A DNA stretch of 64,000 nucleotides from Candidatus Methylomirabilis sp. (lineage in GTDB: Bacteria > Methylomirabilota > Methylomirabilia > Methylomirabilales > Methylomirabilaceae): positions 1 to 64,000 of the forward strand of contig NZ_JAQUOY010000005.1 of NCBI RefSeq assembly GCF_028716865.1, read 5' to 3'. Positions within the stretch are counted from its first letter, which is position 1. Each line of letters begins with the position of its first letter. Under the pieces are notes generated by a model. The model made no database searches, was not told the origin of the DNA, and saw only the letters and a program-made list of their open reading frames with translations. This document shows positions 54,031 through 63,664 of the stretch, in pieces. The translations under genes were made by a program, and so were the position numbers.

Positions 54031-54761
54031 TAACTCATGCCTCGAACGATAGCCGGTCTATCCCTATTGATTATGCTCGCCCTGCTTCTCGAACTGAAAA
54101 GCTCGGACAGCGATGTAGGCAGAAGAGATACCCCGAACTCAACCTCGAAACGTTCGATAAGAGCCGCCATCACCTCACGAACTGAGATTAGGCGAGACAA
54201 CTCCTGCGCCACGCTTGTCGCCTTGGCGCCCTGGATCCCGCAAGGAACGATCAACTCAAACGGCGCCAAATCCATATTGACGTTCAGCGCGAAGCCATGA
54301 CGAGTGATCCAACGGCTGACGTGAATGCCTAACGAGGCAATTTTGCTTTCACCGATCCACACGCCCGTTCGACCAAGCGAGCGACCAGCAGCGATTCCGA
54401 AGTCCGATAGGGTCACGATCAGTACCTCTTCGAGTTGCCGAAGGTATCGATGCAGGTCACAACCATGTTCGGTCAGATTGAGGATCGGATATCCTACTAA
54501 CTGGCCTGGACCGTGATAGGTTATGTCGCCACCGCGCTCTACTTCGAAAAACTCGATCCCCAGCGCGGTCAGGGAGGATTCCGGTACGTGGAGGTGAGCC
54601 TTCTGCCCTGCTCGCCCGAGGGTGATAACCGGCGGATGCTCGACAAGGAGCAGGACGTCCTCCAGGCGGTCCTCAGCCCGAAGAGTCGCCAGCCGTCGTT
54701 GCAGTATTAACGACTCGTCGTATGGCGTGAGCCCAAGATCGATCAGGCTACACGTCCGCAT
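54030..54761 (-). CDS. lipB: Octanoyl-[acyl-carrier-protein]:protein N-octanoyltransferase
   Basis: LipB moves octanoate from ACP to lipoyl domains. The 243-residue protein shows RGGDITYHGPGQLVGYPIL, SKIASLGIHVSRWITRHGFALNVN (catalytic Lys) and the active-site cysteine in IVPCGIQGAKATSV. The partner lipA is at 59741-60685 and the likely substrate PdhC at 56383-57639. Confidence 0.95.
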   Translation of the reverse strand: MRTCSLIDLGLTPYDESLILQRRLATLRAEDRLEDVLLLVEHPPVITLGRAGQKAHLHVPESSLTALGIEFFEVERGGDITYHGPGQLVGYPILNLTEHGCDLHRYLRQLEEVLIVTLSDFGIAAGRSLGRTGVWIGESKIASLGIHVSRWITRHGFALNVNMDLAPFELIVPCGIQGAKATSVAQELSRLISVREVMAALIERFEVEFGVSLLPTSLSELFSSRSRASIINRDRPAIVRGMS

Positions 54762-54784
54762 CGGTACTGAAGGGGTTTAGGGGC

Positions 54785-54946
54785 ATAACTGCTCAGGTGG
54801 TTAGGCTGAAGACTGAAGGCTGAAGTAATTATGTCAAGCATCGTGAAAAGCTCGCATCAAAGTACAGAAGAGCTTAGCAGCGTTTTATACGATCACGCAT
54901 AATTCATCCCTAAAAAACCTTCAGCCTTCGGTCTATCCACCTACCT
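54785..54946. mobile_element. MITE-like element between lipB and lpdA (about 162 bp)
   Basis: The left end ATAACTGCTCAGGTGGTTAG followed by GCTGAAGACTGAAGGCTGAAG faces an inverted end GGTGGATAGACCGAAGGCTG. The ends match those of 39253-39414. The core is unrelated to coding sequence. The right terminus is eroded. Confidence 0.5.
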
Positions 54947-54961
54947 CTTCCCTACACCCTC

Positions 54962-56371
54962 TCATACGTGAATAGGGCGGCCCAGGGCGGCAAGGGCAGC
55001 CTCCGCAACCGCCTCGGAAATAGTTGGATGGGCATGAATCGACTTGGCAATCTCTTCAGGAGTGGCCTCCAATGCGATCGCCAAGCCGGCCTCGGCGATC
55101 AGTTCGGTGGCATGGGCGCCCATGATGTGCACACCCAGGATCTCTCCATGTGTCGCATCGGCGATCACCTTGACCATCCCCTCGGCCTCGCCGAGGGTGA
55201 TCGCCATCCCGCTCGCACTGAACGGGAATCGGCCGACGCGTATCGTATACCCTTCAGCCTTCGCCTTCGCCTCCGTCAAACCGATGCTGGCGACCTGCGG
55301 GTGACAGTAGGTGCAACTCGGGATCCGTCTGGGATCTACCGGTGTCACATCATCCAGTTTGGCCATCTTTTCGACCGCAACGATTCCCTCGTGCGAAGCC
55401 TTGTGAGCCAAGAGCGGCGCGCCAACAAGATCGCCGATGGCATAGATGCCGGCGATACTGGATTCCATCCACTCGTTGACCGCGACATATCCATTCTTTG
55501 TCGCGACACCCAACTCCTTCAAGCCGCCTACCTCAGAATTTGCTACCCTACCTACCGCCACCAAGACCGTTTCGCCAGACAGCTCCTTGTTGCCGTCGTT
55601 GTTCGATACCCTGACCTTAGCTTTACCGGCCTCAACAATCACCTGCTCAACCTTTGTCCCGGTGAGGATCTTGATCCCCTTTTTAGTCAAAGAACGGTGG
55701 AGGAGCGCCGTGATCTCCTCGTCCTCATAGGGAAGGATCGTCGGCAGCAGCTCAACGATTGTCACAGCCGTTCCATAGGCTTGATAGATGTCGGCAAACT
55801 CTACACCGATCGCTCCTCCCCCGATGATGATCATGGAGGCGGGAGCCCGGTTCAGCAGCATGGCCTCAGTGCTGGTCAGTATGACCTGACCATCGACCGT
55901 CAGGTTCGGCAGCAGCCTGGGTCGCGACCCGGTTGCCAAGAGGATGCGTTCAGCGCGGATTGACCCCTTCGTCTTTCCGTCCGCACCTCCAACCTCAAGT
56001 TCCTTGGCTGAAGTGAAGCGGGCCTCCCCCGAGAAGACAGCGACTTTATGCTTACGCATCAGGTACTCAATACCCTTGGATAATCGCTGCGCTTTTTCGC
56101 GACTCCGCTTGACGGCAACGCCGAAGTCCGCCCGGAGATTATCCGCGTGAATCCCAAACTCTTCCGCTCGGCGCATAAGAGAAAGAATATGCGCGCTCTG
56201 AAGTAATGCCTTCGTCGGGATACAGCCCCAGTTGAGGCAGATCCCGCCCAAGCGATCTCTCTCGATGAGAGCCACACGCATCCCGAGCTGCGCGGCGCGG
56301 ATCGATGCCACGTAGCCGCCAGGGCCCGCCCCAATCACTGCCAAATCAAATGGTTGAGTGTCCGATCCCAT
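54962..56371 (-). CDS. lpdA: Dihydrolipoyl dehydrogenase (E3)
   Basis: E3 reoxidises the dihydrolipoyl groups of PDH-type complexes with NAD. The 469-residue flavoprotein has AVIGAGPGGYVASIRAAQLG, the redox disulfide in GGICLNWGCIPTKALL, GGGAIGVEFADIY, YAIGDLVGAPLLAHKA and the C-terminal HAHPTISEAVAEAALAA with the catalytic His-Glu. It is downstream of pdhC by 11 bases. Confidence 0.96.
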   Translation of the reverse strand: MGSDTQPFDLAVIGAGPGGYVASIRAAQLGMRVALIERDRLGGICLNWGCIPTKALLQSAHILSLMRRAEEFGIHADNLRADFGVAVKRSREKAQRLSKGIEYLMRKHKVAVFSGEARFTSAKELEVGGADGKTKGSIRAERILLATGSRPRLLPNLTVDGQVILTSTEAMLLNRAPASMIIIGGGAIGVEFADIYQAYGTAVTIVELLPTILPYEDEEITALLHRSLTKKGIKILTGTKVEQVIVEAGKAKVRVSNNDGNKELSGETVLVAVGRVANSEVGGLKELGVATKNGYVAVNEWMESSIAGIYAIGDLVGAPLLAHKASHEGIVAVEKMAKLDDVTPVDPRRIPSCTYCHPQVASIGLTEAKAKAEGYTIRVGRFPFSASGMAITLGEAEGMVKVIADATHGEILGVHIMGAHATELIAEAGLAIALEATPEEIAKSIHAHPTISEAVAEAALAALGRPIHV

Positions 56372-56382
56372 TGCCTCTTCTG

Positions 56383-57639
56383 CTACAGAACGAGCTCAAG
56401 TGGATGCTCAAGCAGCCGCTTCACCTCTTGGAGGAATGTCGCCCCGGTCAAGCCATCCACCGCCCGATGATCGCACGACAGCGTCATCCGCATTCGCTGT
56501 CCGACCCGCACCCTCCCATCCACGATGACCGGCTTGCTCTGGATTGAGCCGATTGCCAGGATGGCGGCTTCGGGAGGATTGATGATCGCGGTGAACTCTT
56601 CTATCTCATACATTCCTAAGTTCGAAACGGTAAAGGTGCCTCCGGAATACTCTTCAGGCCTCAGCTTCTGGATCCTGGCTCGCTCGATCAGACTCTTCGT
56701 CTCCTTCGCAATCTGCGCCAGACTTTTCCCACCGCAGTCACGCAACACCGGGGTCATCAATCCTACTTCAAGCGCCACTGCGATGCCGATATTGACCTGG
56801 GAGTAGACGCGAATCCGCTCCCCCGTAAATGATGCATTGACTGCCGGATGCCTCCCAAGCGCAATGGCCACGGCCCTGATGATGATGTCGGTAAAGGTGA
56901 CCTTGAGGTCCGGCATCCTGGCCTGCATCGCCTCGCGCAACTCCGTGGCCTTATCCATGGCCACCTCAACCGTGAGGTAGAAGTGCGGCACGGTCGCCAT
57001 GCTCTGCGCTACGCGTTTGGCAATCGCCCTACGCATCGGGGAAAGTTCCCGATCCTCAAACCCGGTCGATGGCATGGGTGGGGCAACCGCGGCGACTCGC
57101 TCTGCAATCGGTGGCGTCAACGAGATCGATGGCGTACGCTCATCGACGGCTGCAGCCGATGGTGTCAAGGCAACCACGTCCCGACGGATAACCCTTCCGC
57201 CAGGACCTGACCCTCTTACCATCGATAGGTCGATCCCCTGCGCTCGCGCGAACTTCTTCGCCAGGGGTGAGGCCTTGACACGCCCGGGAGCGACCGCCTG
57301 AAGAGTTGGAGGGGCCGGCGCAGGAGCGTCTGGCCGAGCCGGCGCCGCGGCTTGCGCAGCCACGCCCATAGCAGGAGGCAGCAACGCCGAAATATTCTCA
57401 TCCTCCTCGGCGATCACCCCGATCAGGTGGCCGACCGGCGCTGACCCACCCGCCCCAATGAGAATCTTTCGAAGGGTGCCAGATCCAAAGGCTTCCATCT
57501 CAATGTCAGCCTTATCGGTTTGGATCTCGGCAATGATGTCGCCCCCCTCTACCCGATCTCCCTCTTGCTTCAGCCACCGAAGGATCTTTCCCTCCTCCAT
57601 GGTGTCGCTCAACCGAGGCATGACCACAGAAATGGCCAT
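56383..57639 (-). CDS. pdhC: Pyruvate dehydrogenase dihydrolipoyl acetyltransferase (E2)
   Basis: The 418-residue protein has one lipoyl domain (IQTDKADIEMEAFGSG), a flexible Ala/Pro linker (APARPDAPAPAPP), a peripheral-subunit-binding domain (VKASPLAKKFARAQGIDLS) and the catalytic domain ending in LSCDHRAVDGLTGATFL. It transfers acetyl groups to coenzyme A. pdhB and pdhA precede it and lpdA follows. Confidence 0.95.
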   Translation of the reverse strand: MAISVVMPRLSDTMEEGKILRWLKQEGDRVEGGDIIAEIQTDKADIEMEAFGSGTLRKILIGAGGSAPVGHLIGVIAEEDENISALLPPAMGVAAQAAAPARPDAPAPAPPTLQAVAPGRVKASPLAKKFARAQGIDLSMVRGSGPGGRVIRRDVVALTPSAAAVDERTPSISLTPPIAERVAAVAPPMPSTGFEDRELSPMRRAIAKRVAQSMATVPHFYLTVEVAMDKATELREAMQARMPDLKVTFTDIIIRAVAIALGRHPAVNASFTGERIRVYSQVNIGIAVALEVGLMTPVLRDCGGKSLAQIAKETKSLIERARIQKLRPEEYSGGTFTVSNLGMYEIEEFTAIINPPEAAILAIGSIQSKPVIVDGRVRVGQRMRMTLSCDHRAVDGLTGATFLQEVKRLLEHPLELVL

Positions 57640-57658
57640 CGTCTTGTCCTTTCGTAAA

Positions 57659-57787
57659 GACAGGGTGTAGGGTAAAGGTCTAAGGTTTAGGGTATGAAGA
57701 AAAGCTCAGGAGGGGCCAGCAATGAAAGAGCGGACCAGAACCTCTGGCTCTTGAGACTATACCCTATACCCTATTTCTCTACCCTTC
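57659..57787. repeat. Telomere-like repeat variants in inverted orientation (pdhB-pdhC gap)
   Basis: A diverged GGGTGTAGGGTAAAGGTCTA copy at 57662-57697 faces an inverted TATACCCTATACCCTATTT copy at 57755-57775. They are related to 2410-2437. The gap has no gene. Confidence 0.6.
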
Positions 57788-58765
57788 CTAAATAGCCAGG
57801 ACCTTCTTTACCGCCGCAACGACCCGTTCTTTGCTCGGGACCTTGGCACGCTCAAGATTCTTCGCATATGGCGTCGGGGCGTTGGCGCCCGTTACCCGCT
57901 CCACCGGGGCGTCGAGATAATCAAAAGCTTGCTCGGAAATGATCTCTCCGATTACCGTCCCAATCCCGCCGAACCCTGCGCCGGACTCCATGACCACAGC
58001 CCGGTTGGTCTTCTTGATCGACCCGATGATGAGCTCGGTATCCAGCGGGCGGAGTGTACGTGGATCCACCACCTCCGCGAAGATTCCCTCCTTCTCCAAC
58101 TCTTCTGCCGCCTGCAAGGCCAGCAAGAGCATCGTGGAGTAGGCCACGATGGTGACGTCGCGCCCTTCTCGTTTAATGTCGGCGACTCCAAGTGGGATGG
58201 TATACTCACCATCCGGCACCTCGCCCTTGGTCCCGTACAGCAGCTCCGACTCGATGAAGATGACCGGATCATCGTCCCGGATCGCGCTTTTGAGGAGTCC
58301 CTTGGCATCCTTGGGCGTCCCTGGACGCACGATCTTGAGACCGGGAACATGATAGAAGTACGACTCCATGCTCTGGGAGTGCTGAGCCGCCAATTGATGC
58401 GCCGGACCGCCAGGGCCGCGAATGACCATTGGGACATTGTACTGGCCGCCGGACATATATAGGATCTTGGCCGCCTGATTGACGATCTGATCGACCGCCA
58501 CCAGCGCAAAGTTAAAGGTCATCATCTCCACAATCGGTCGCAAGCCGACCATCGCCGCTCCAATGCCGACGCCGGTGAACCCGGCCTCGCTGATCGGGGT
58601 ATCGATAATCCGTTTCGGGCCAAACTCTTCAAGCAGACCTTGACTGACCTTATAGGCCCCCTGGTAGAGGCCTACCTCCTCCCCCATAAGAAACACACGA
58701 GGATCCCGGCGCATCTCTTCGCGGAGTGCCTGATTCAGGGCCTCTCGATAGGTAATGATCGCCAT
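57788..58765 (-). CDS. pdhB: Pyruvate dehydrogenase E1 beta subunit
   Basis: The 325-residue thiamine-diphosphate subunit shows REALNQALREEMRRDPRVFLMGE, GLLEEFGPKRIIDTPISEAGF, GGQYNVPMVIRGPGGPAHQLAAQHSQS and ESGAGFGGIGTVIGE. I chose the ATG at 58765. The relatively large gap to pdhC holds repeats, so the two may be less tightly linked than pdhA-pdhB. Confidence 0.95.
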   Translation of the reverse strand: MAIITYREALNQALREEMRRDPRVFLMGEEVGLYQGAYKVSQGLLEEFGPKRIIDTPISEAGFTGVGIGAAMVGLRPIVEMMTFNFALVAVDQIVNQAAKILYMSGGQYNVPMVIRGPGGPAHQLAAQHSQSMESYFYHVPGLKIVRPGTPKDAKGLLKSAIRDDDPVIFIESELLYGTKGEVPDGEYTIPLGVADIKREGRDVTIVAYSTMLLLALQAAEELEKEGIFAEVVDPRTLRPLDTELIIGSIKKTNRAVVMESGAGFGGIGTVIGEIISEQAFDYLDAPVERVTGANAPTPYAKNLERAKVPSKERVVAAVKKVLAI

Positions 58766-58781
58766 GTTCTCGCTCCCTCCC

Positions 58782-59753
58782 TCAGCGCTCTGAGACGTAG
58801 ACGTCGGTATGCAGCCACTCCACCGGCGGCTCCGGGGAGGCATCGGCGTAGCGAACCGCCTCCTCCACTGTGGCTCGGACCTCCTTCTCCAACGCCTTCC
58901 AATCTGACTCCTTGACTACCGCCTCCGCCATGAGGTGATTCCGGAACAGCAAAAGGGGGTCCCGTTGCTTTTCCTGTTCGACCTCCTCTTTCGTTCGGTA
59001 GGTCCCCGGATCCGCCATCGAGTGCCCCCGGAATCGATACGTCTTGGCCTCGATGAAGGATGGGATGCGCTCTCGTCGCGCCCGTTCTACGGCCAATCCG
59101 ACACACTCTCGAACGGCCAGGACGTCCATCCCGTCTACCGCCTCGCCGGGCATCCCATACGCCTCGGCCCTCCGGTACAGATCCTTGACCGAGGTGGCGC
59201 GCGCCACGGCGGTCCCCATGCCGTACCGATTGTTTTCGCAAATATAGACGATCGGCAGGTGCCACAGGGCTGCGAGATTGAGCGCCTCGTGGAACACCCC
59301 CTGGTTGACGGCAGCGTCCCCAAAGAAGCAGAGCGTGACCTGATCCTTCCCCTCGTACTGGCTCGCGAAGGCGGCCCCGGTCCCGATTGGAATTTGCCCC
59401 GCCACGATCGCGTGGCCTCCCAGGAAGTGATGGGTCTTGTCGAACAGGTGCATCGAGCCGCCCTTCCCTTTACAGAGGCCATCCGCCCGACCGAACAGCT
59501 CCGCCATCACCTTCCGTGGATCGGAACCCTTGGCCAGCGCGTGGCCGTGTTCCCGGTAGCTGGCAATGACATAGTCGTCGGGCCGCAACACAGAGATGGC
59601 GCCTGTCGCCACTGCCTCCTGACCGATATACAGGTGCAGGAAGCCGCCGATCTTGCCTAAGGCGTACATCTCCGCGCACTTCTCCTCGAACCGCCGCATC
59701 AGGAGCATCTGCCGGAGCAGATCTACCAGCTCCTTGTGCTCTAGCTTCTGCAT
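58782..59753 (-). CDS. pdhA: Pyruvate dehydrogenase E1 alpha subunit
   Basis: The 323-residue subunit has [12 protein letters not shown], the thiamine-diphosphate motif [20 protein letters not shown] then [12 protein letters not shown], and the phospho-loop region [15 protein letters not shown]. It decarboxylates pyruvate together with PdhB. Its start overlaps the lipA end by 13 bases. Confidence 0.95.
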   Translation of the reverse strand: MQKLEHKELVDLLRQMLLMRRFEEKCAEMYALGKIGGFLHLYIGQEAVATGAISVLRPDDYVIASYREHGHALAKGSDPRKVMAELFGRADGLCKGKGGSMHLFDKTHHFLGGHAIVAGQIPIGTGAAFASQYEGKDQVTLCFFGDAAVNQGVFHEALNLAALWHLPIVYICENNRYGMGTAVARATSVKDLYRRAEAYGMPGEAVDGMDVLAVRECVGLAVERARRERIPSFIEAKTYRFRGHSMADPGTYRTKEEVEQEKQRDPLLLFRNHLMAEAVVKESDWKALEKEVRATVEEAVRYADASPEPPVEWLHTDVYVSER

Positions 59754-60685
59754 AGCTCAGTCCTCTCGCCCTCGCGCTTCCGGCTGACTTCCTCAGCTTG
59801 CCCGCGAGCATGGTACGAACTCCGAACCAGAGGTCCGGACTCCACGTGTTGAAACCCCATCCCCTCCCCGATCACCTTCAACTCCTTAAACTCCTCCGGG
59901 GTATAGTATTTCATAATCGGCAGGTGCGCATGGCTTGGTCGCAAGTACTGTCCCAGTGTCAGGATATCGCAATCGACCGCCCTGAGGTCCGCCATTGTCT
60001 GGAGCAGTTCCTGCCACTCCTCCCCGAACCCTACCATGATCCCCGACTTGGTCACCAATTCGGGAGCCATCCCTCGCGCCATGGCCAGAAGATCGAGTGA
60101 CCGCTCATAGCGCGATCCAGGGCGGACCTCCCGGTACAACCGGGGAATCGTTTCTATGTTGTGATTCAGGATAGCGGGTCCGGCCTCAACCACCGTTCTC
60201 AGGGCGGCCTCGCTACCACGAAAATCAGGAATCAGGACCTCAACGCTACAGCCTGGAGCAAGCGCCCTCACTCTACGAATCACGGCCGCAAAGATACTCG
60301 CCCCCCCGTCGATCAGGTCATCGCGATTGGCGGAGGTCACCACCGCATGGTGAAGCCCCAGCGCGCCAATCGCCCCGGCCACTCGCTCCGGCTCCGTCAG
60401 ATCGAGTTCTGTCGGCTTACCCTGTTTGACCGCACAGAAACTGCAATGACGGGTACAGGTATCGCCCAGGATGAGAAAGGTTGCGGTAAGCTCCTCCCAG
60501 CACTCGCCGATGTTGGGGCAATGGGCCTCTTCACAGATGGTCTGAAGCTGACGCTCTCGGAGGAGTCGTTGCAGACGAAGGTAGTTAGGTGCGCCTGGCG
60601 CCTTAACCTTCAGCCAGGGTGGCTTGGGCGAGCCATAAATCTCGGGACGCGAAATCAGCGGCGTTGCCGTAGCCGATTGGAGCAC
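59741..60685 (-). CDS. lipA: Lipoyl synthase
   Basis: LipA inserts two sulfurs into octanoyl chains by radical SAM chemistry. The 314-residue protein has the auxiliary-cluster motif [13 protein letters not shown] and the SAM cluster [10 protein letters not shown], and ends with the conserved [10 protein letters not shown] (serine ligand). With lipB at 54030 and the PDH genes between, it forms a self-sufficient lipoylation and PDH locus. Confidence 0.96.
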   Translation of the reverse strand: MLQSATATPLISRPEIYGSPKPPWLKVKAPGAPNYLRLQRLLRERQLQTICEEAHCPNIGECWEELTATFLILGDTCTRHCSFCAVKQGKPTELDLTEPERVAGAIGALGLHHAVVTSANRDDLIDGGASIFAAVIRRVRALAPGCSVEVLIPDFRGSEAALRTVVEAGPAILNHNIETIPRLYREVRPGSRYERSLDLLAMARGMAPELVTKSGIMVGFGEEWQELLQTMADLRAVDCDILTLGQYLRPSHAHLPIMKYYTPEEFKELKVIGEGMGFQHVESGPLVRSSYHARGQAEEVSRKREGERTELCRS

Positions 60686-60812
60686 AAATGCCTCGTTTGA
60701 GTCCGCATACGTGATTGGTCAGGTTACTATTCTGGAAGGCGGAATATGGGCACGTTACATGTCTTTTTATCATGTCTTAATCTGTCTGTCAATACTCCAA
60801 GGGCGCACTCAT

Positions 60813-61205
60813 TCACCTGATCTGGACGATCACCCGCCGCTCACGCGGACCGTCAAACTCCACAAGCATGATACTCTGCCAGGTTCCCAGCACCAGCCTC
60901 CTGTCCTTCACCGGTACCATTTCGCTTGGACCGATAATGGTCGCCTTGATGTGGGCCGCTGCGTTGTCGTCGATCCGATCGTGGCGCCAGACCCCCTCAG
61001 GGACCAGTTTCGTCAGTGCATCCTGGAGATCTTCGCCGATATTGGGGTCGGCATTCTCGTTGATGGTGACAGCCGCGGTCGCATGCGGCACAAAGACGCA
61101 GCACAGTCCGTCTGTCGATCCGTCCTGCGCCACGATTGTCTGGACTCTCGGCGTGATGTCAATTACCTGGCACTTTCGTTCCGTCTTGACGAAGAATTCT
61201 TTCAT
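60813..61205 (-). CDS. YjbQ (UPF0047) family protein, copy 1
   Basis: A 130-residue YjbQ-family protein with VFVPHATAAVTINENADPNIGEDL, WRHDRIDDNAAAHIKATIIGP and LVLGTWQSIMLVEFDGPRERRV. Relatives have weak thiamine phosphate synthase activity, but the physiological role is unclear. The gene overlaps the PHP phosphoesterase by four bases. A second copy begins at the right edge of the window. Confidence 0.9.
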   Translation of the reverse strand: MKEFFVKTERKCQVIDITPRVQTIVAQDGSTDGLCCVFVPHATAAVTINENADPNIGEDLQDALTKLVPEGVWRHDRIDDNAAAHIKATIIGPSEMVPVKDRRLVLGTWQSIMLVEFDGPRERRVIVQIR

Positions 61206-62071
61206 CTGCTGCTCTGTTCGGTCCGGGCTCCGGCAGTAGAAGTGCGGAAGACAGACGCCGTGGCGACCAACTGTTCAAACCTCTCCTCCGGCAAGGCCGG
61301 CTTCCCAAGTCCGATTGAGCGAAGGCCTTCAGTGCCGTGGTAGTCAGAGCCGCCGACGGCCAATAGACCATATTCCAAGCGCATTCGCTCATAACGGAAT
61401 AATGATTCCGTATCGTGCTCCGGGTGATACACCTCCAGTCCCATAAGTCCCTGCTGCACGAGGGATGGAATGATCTCGTCGCGGCCATACTGCCCTGGGT
61501 GCGCGAGGGATGGCACACCTCCAACCTCCTTGATGGCATGAATCACTTCGATCGCAGGAATTCTGGAGCGTTCCACGTAGCCTGGCTTGCCGGGAGTCAG
61601 GTACCGGTCAAATGCCTCTTTCAGCGACGCCACATATCCGCGCCTGATCATCGCCTGTGCCACATGGGGGCGCCCAACTGAGGGGCCTCGCGCCAGGCTC
61701 AAGACCTCATCGGCGTCCAGCGGGAGACCAAGCGCCCAGAGCTTCTCGATCATCCGACGAGCCCTCTCGATCCGGTCGTTCCGGGAGGAGGCAAGAAATT
61801 CGGCAAGTCGGTTATCGTCCGAATCAATGAAATGTCCCAGAATATGAACCTCCAGGTCCCCTACATGCGCGGTGATCTCGACGCCTGCGACGACCTGCAG
61901 CCCCGCCTGTATGGCCTCCGCCATCGCCACGGGGACACCCGCCAGGGTGTCATGATCGGTGACGGCCAATACCGAGATATTACAAGTCTTGGCAAAGCGA
62001 ATTAATTGTTGCGGAGAGAGGACGCCATCGGAAGCAGTCGTGTGGGTATGCAGATCAATAAGGCGCATCAC
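61202..62071 (-). CDS. PHP-domain phosphoesterase (YciV/RNase AM-like)
   Basis: The 289-residue protein has the PHP metal motifs DLHTHTTASDG, VTDHDTLAGV, GVEITAH, GRPHVAQAMI, LAHPGQYG and GSDYHG. Close relatives are 3',5'-nucleoside bisphosphate phosphatases and 5'-3' RNases that trim rRNA ends. It sits between yjbQ and fdhD on the same strand. Confidence 0.9.
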   Translation of the reverse strand: MMRLIDLHTHTTASDGVLSPQQLIRFAKTCNISVLAVTDHDTLAGVPVAMAEAIQAGLQVVAGVEITAHVGDLEVHILGHFIDSDDNRLAEFLASSRNDRIERARRMIEKLWALGLPLDADEVLSLARGPSVGRPHVAQAMIRRGYVASLKEAFDRYLTPGKPGYVERSRIPAIEVIHAIKEVGGVPSLAHPGQYGRDEIIPSLVQQGLMGLEVYHPEHDTESLFRYERMRLEYGLLAVGGSDYHGTEGLRSIGLGKPALPEERFEQLVATASVFRTSTAGARTEQSSR

Positions 62072-62074
62072 GTA

Positions 62075-62106
62075 AACTATCAGCGATCAGCTATTAGCTG
62101 TCAGCT
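62075..62106. repeat. CTGACAGCT-type repeat at the fdhD end
   Basis: ATCAGCGATCAGCTATTAGC followed by TGTCAGCTG belongs to the family at 31556 and 32450. The fdhD stop (AGC TGA on the minus strand) lies within it. Confidence 0.6.
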
Positions 62107-62896
62107 GTTGGATGTGGGAAAGGCTGCTGATCGCCACCCGCTCTGAAAGCAGACGCTCTGGGTGGCTATAGACATTGAACCCTTCGCCTCGGCAGTAGCC
62201 GATCACGGTGATGCCGAAGCGCTTGGCCGCGGCGACGGCGAGACTGGTGGGTGAGGTTCGAGAGATGACAAATGGGGTCCGCATGTGGGCTCCCTTGCGC
62301 AGCATCTCGGATGAGATGCGACCAGTAGAAAGGAGAATATTCCCGGCGGTTGCCATCCCCCGCAGAAGCGCTTCGCCGTGGATTTTATCCAGGGCGTTAT
62401 GTCGGCCGACGTCCTCAGCGACGAGCAGCAGGCTCTTGCCGTCGCTCAGGGCGGCGGCGTGAATGCCACGCGACTCCCGGTAGAGATACGCCTCGGCATA
62501 CAACTGTTTCATGAGATCGAACGGTTGCTCCGGGCGCAGGGTCGCCTCCTCGGGGAATGCTTTAAACCCCTCCATCGGCATGCCGAATGTGATGCCTCCG
62601 GTGCACCCGGAGGTCAAGATGCGGCGACGCGGGGGGGTAAATGCCTTGGTCAGTCTGACGTCCGCCACCGCCTCCTCGTGGAAGACCTCCAGCGACCCCA
62701 CCTCGTCGAGCGCCTGGATGATCCCCTCAAAACTCAAAAAGCCCAGGACCAGGCAATCGAGCTTCACCGGCGTGCACAGCAACGTAGCCAGCTCACACCC
62801 GTTGACAAAGATCGTGAGAGGCAGCTCCTCCACCACTGGGATCTCCACCATCTCGCACGATCCGCTGCGGTACCGGACGATTCGATGCATGGACAT
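62087..62896 (-). CDS. fdhD: Formate dehydrogenase accessory sulfurtransferase FdhD
   Basis: FdhD passes sulfur to the molybdenum or tungsten cofactor of formate dehydrogenase. The 269-residue protein shows VVEELPLTIFVNGCELATLLCTP, ILTSGCTGGITFG, LLVAEDVGRHNALDKIHGEAL, STGRISSEMLRKG and VISRTSPTSLAV. The second cysteine of the E. coli CxxC pair is replaced by glycine (CTGG). I chose the ATG at 62896; a GTG at 62920 is also possible and would overlap the VIT1 gene. No formate dehydrogenase is in the window. Confidence 0.92.
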   Translation of the reverse strand: MSMHRIVRYRSGSCEMVEIPVVEELPLTIFVNGCELATLLCTPVKLDCLVLGFLSFEGIIQALDEVGSLEVFHEEAVADVRLTKAFTPPRRRILTSGCTGGITFGMPMEGFKAFPEEATLRPEQPFDLMKQLYAEAYLYRESRGIHAAALSDGKSLLLVAEDVGRHNALDKIHGEALLRGMATAGNILLSTGRISSEMLRKGAHMRTPFVISRTSPTSLAVAAAKRFGITVIGYCRGEGFNVYSHPERLLSERVAISSLSHIQQLTANS

Positions 62897-62903
62897 CGTA
62901 ATC

Positions 62904-63659
62904 TTAGCGCCAGAGGGCACTCAGGAAGTACCCGATGCCGTACCCTGCAACCGAGACCAACAACCCGATCCCCATCATCTCGAGCCCGCTACTCCACCAG
63001 ACTTTCTTTGTCAGGAACGTTTTGCCCGCGCCGGTTGCAAAGAGGGCCGACACGGCCAGGGCGACCGAAGCCGTGAACGCCCACCTGGGCTCGAAGAAGA
63101 AATAAGGAAGGATCGGGAGAAAGGCTCCAACAAAGGACGAAGCCCCTATCAGCAGACCCACCTTGAGTGGGTTGTCGAATCGCTCTTCAATCAGCCCCAG
63201 TTCCTCCATCATCATCGTCTTGAGCCACAGTTCGTTGTTCGCAGTCATGCGTGTGACCACCATCTCGACTTCATCTGCAGTAAAGCCCTTGCTCCGGTAG
63301 ATCTGGCGCATCTCATCGCGTTCCTTCTCCGGCGTTGTCTGGATTTCCAACCGTTCTCGAACAATCTCTCGCTGGTAGAACTCACGCTCCGATTTTGTCG
63401 AGAGATAGGCCCCAAATCCCATCGAAAGAGTCTGGGCAAAGGCCTCCGCCAAGCCAGCAATAACGATCACGCGTAAGCTGGCGCTGGCGGCATTGACCCC
63501 GGACAGAAAACCAATCGTCGTGATGAGGCCATCGTGCATCCCAAAGACGACCTCGCGAATAGCCCGTCCCTTCGGAGAATGCCAGCCCTCTTCAAGTGCA
63601 GCAATCCCGGCGCCAGCCTCGTTCATTCGCTTGCCGCTTGCGCGGGGTTCCGCCACCAA
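62904..63659 (-). CDS. VIT1/CCC1-family iron/manganese transporter
   Basis: A 251-residue membrane protein with VVFGMHDGLITTIGFLSGVN in the first helix, a hydrophilic loop with a Glu-rich metal-binding stretch (KSEREFYQREIVRERLEIQT … ERDEMRQIYRSKGF), then GASSFVGAFLPILPYFFF and a final helix pair. The fold exports Fe2+ or Mn2+ from the cytosol. It starts at a GTG five bases after the second yjbQ gene ends. Confidence 0.88.
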   Translation of the reverse strand: MVAEPRASGKRMNEAGAGIAALEEGWHSPKGRAIREVVFGMHDGLITTIGFLSGVNAASASLRVIVIAGLAEAFAQTLSMGFGAYLSTKSEREFYQREIVRERLEIQTTPEKERDEMRQIYRSKGFTADEVEMVVTRMTANNELWLKTMMMEELGLIEERFDNPLKVGLLIGASSFVGAFLPILPYFFFEPRWAFTASVALAVSALFATGAGKTFLTKKVWWSSGLEMMGIGLLVSVAGYGIGYFLSALWR

Positions 63660-63664
63660 CCCCC

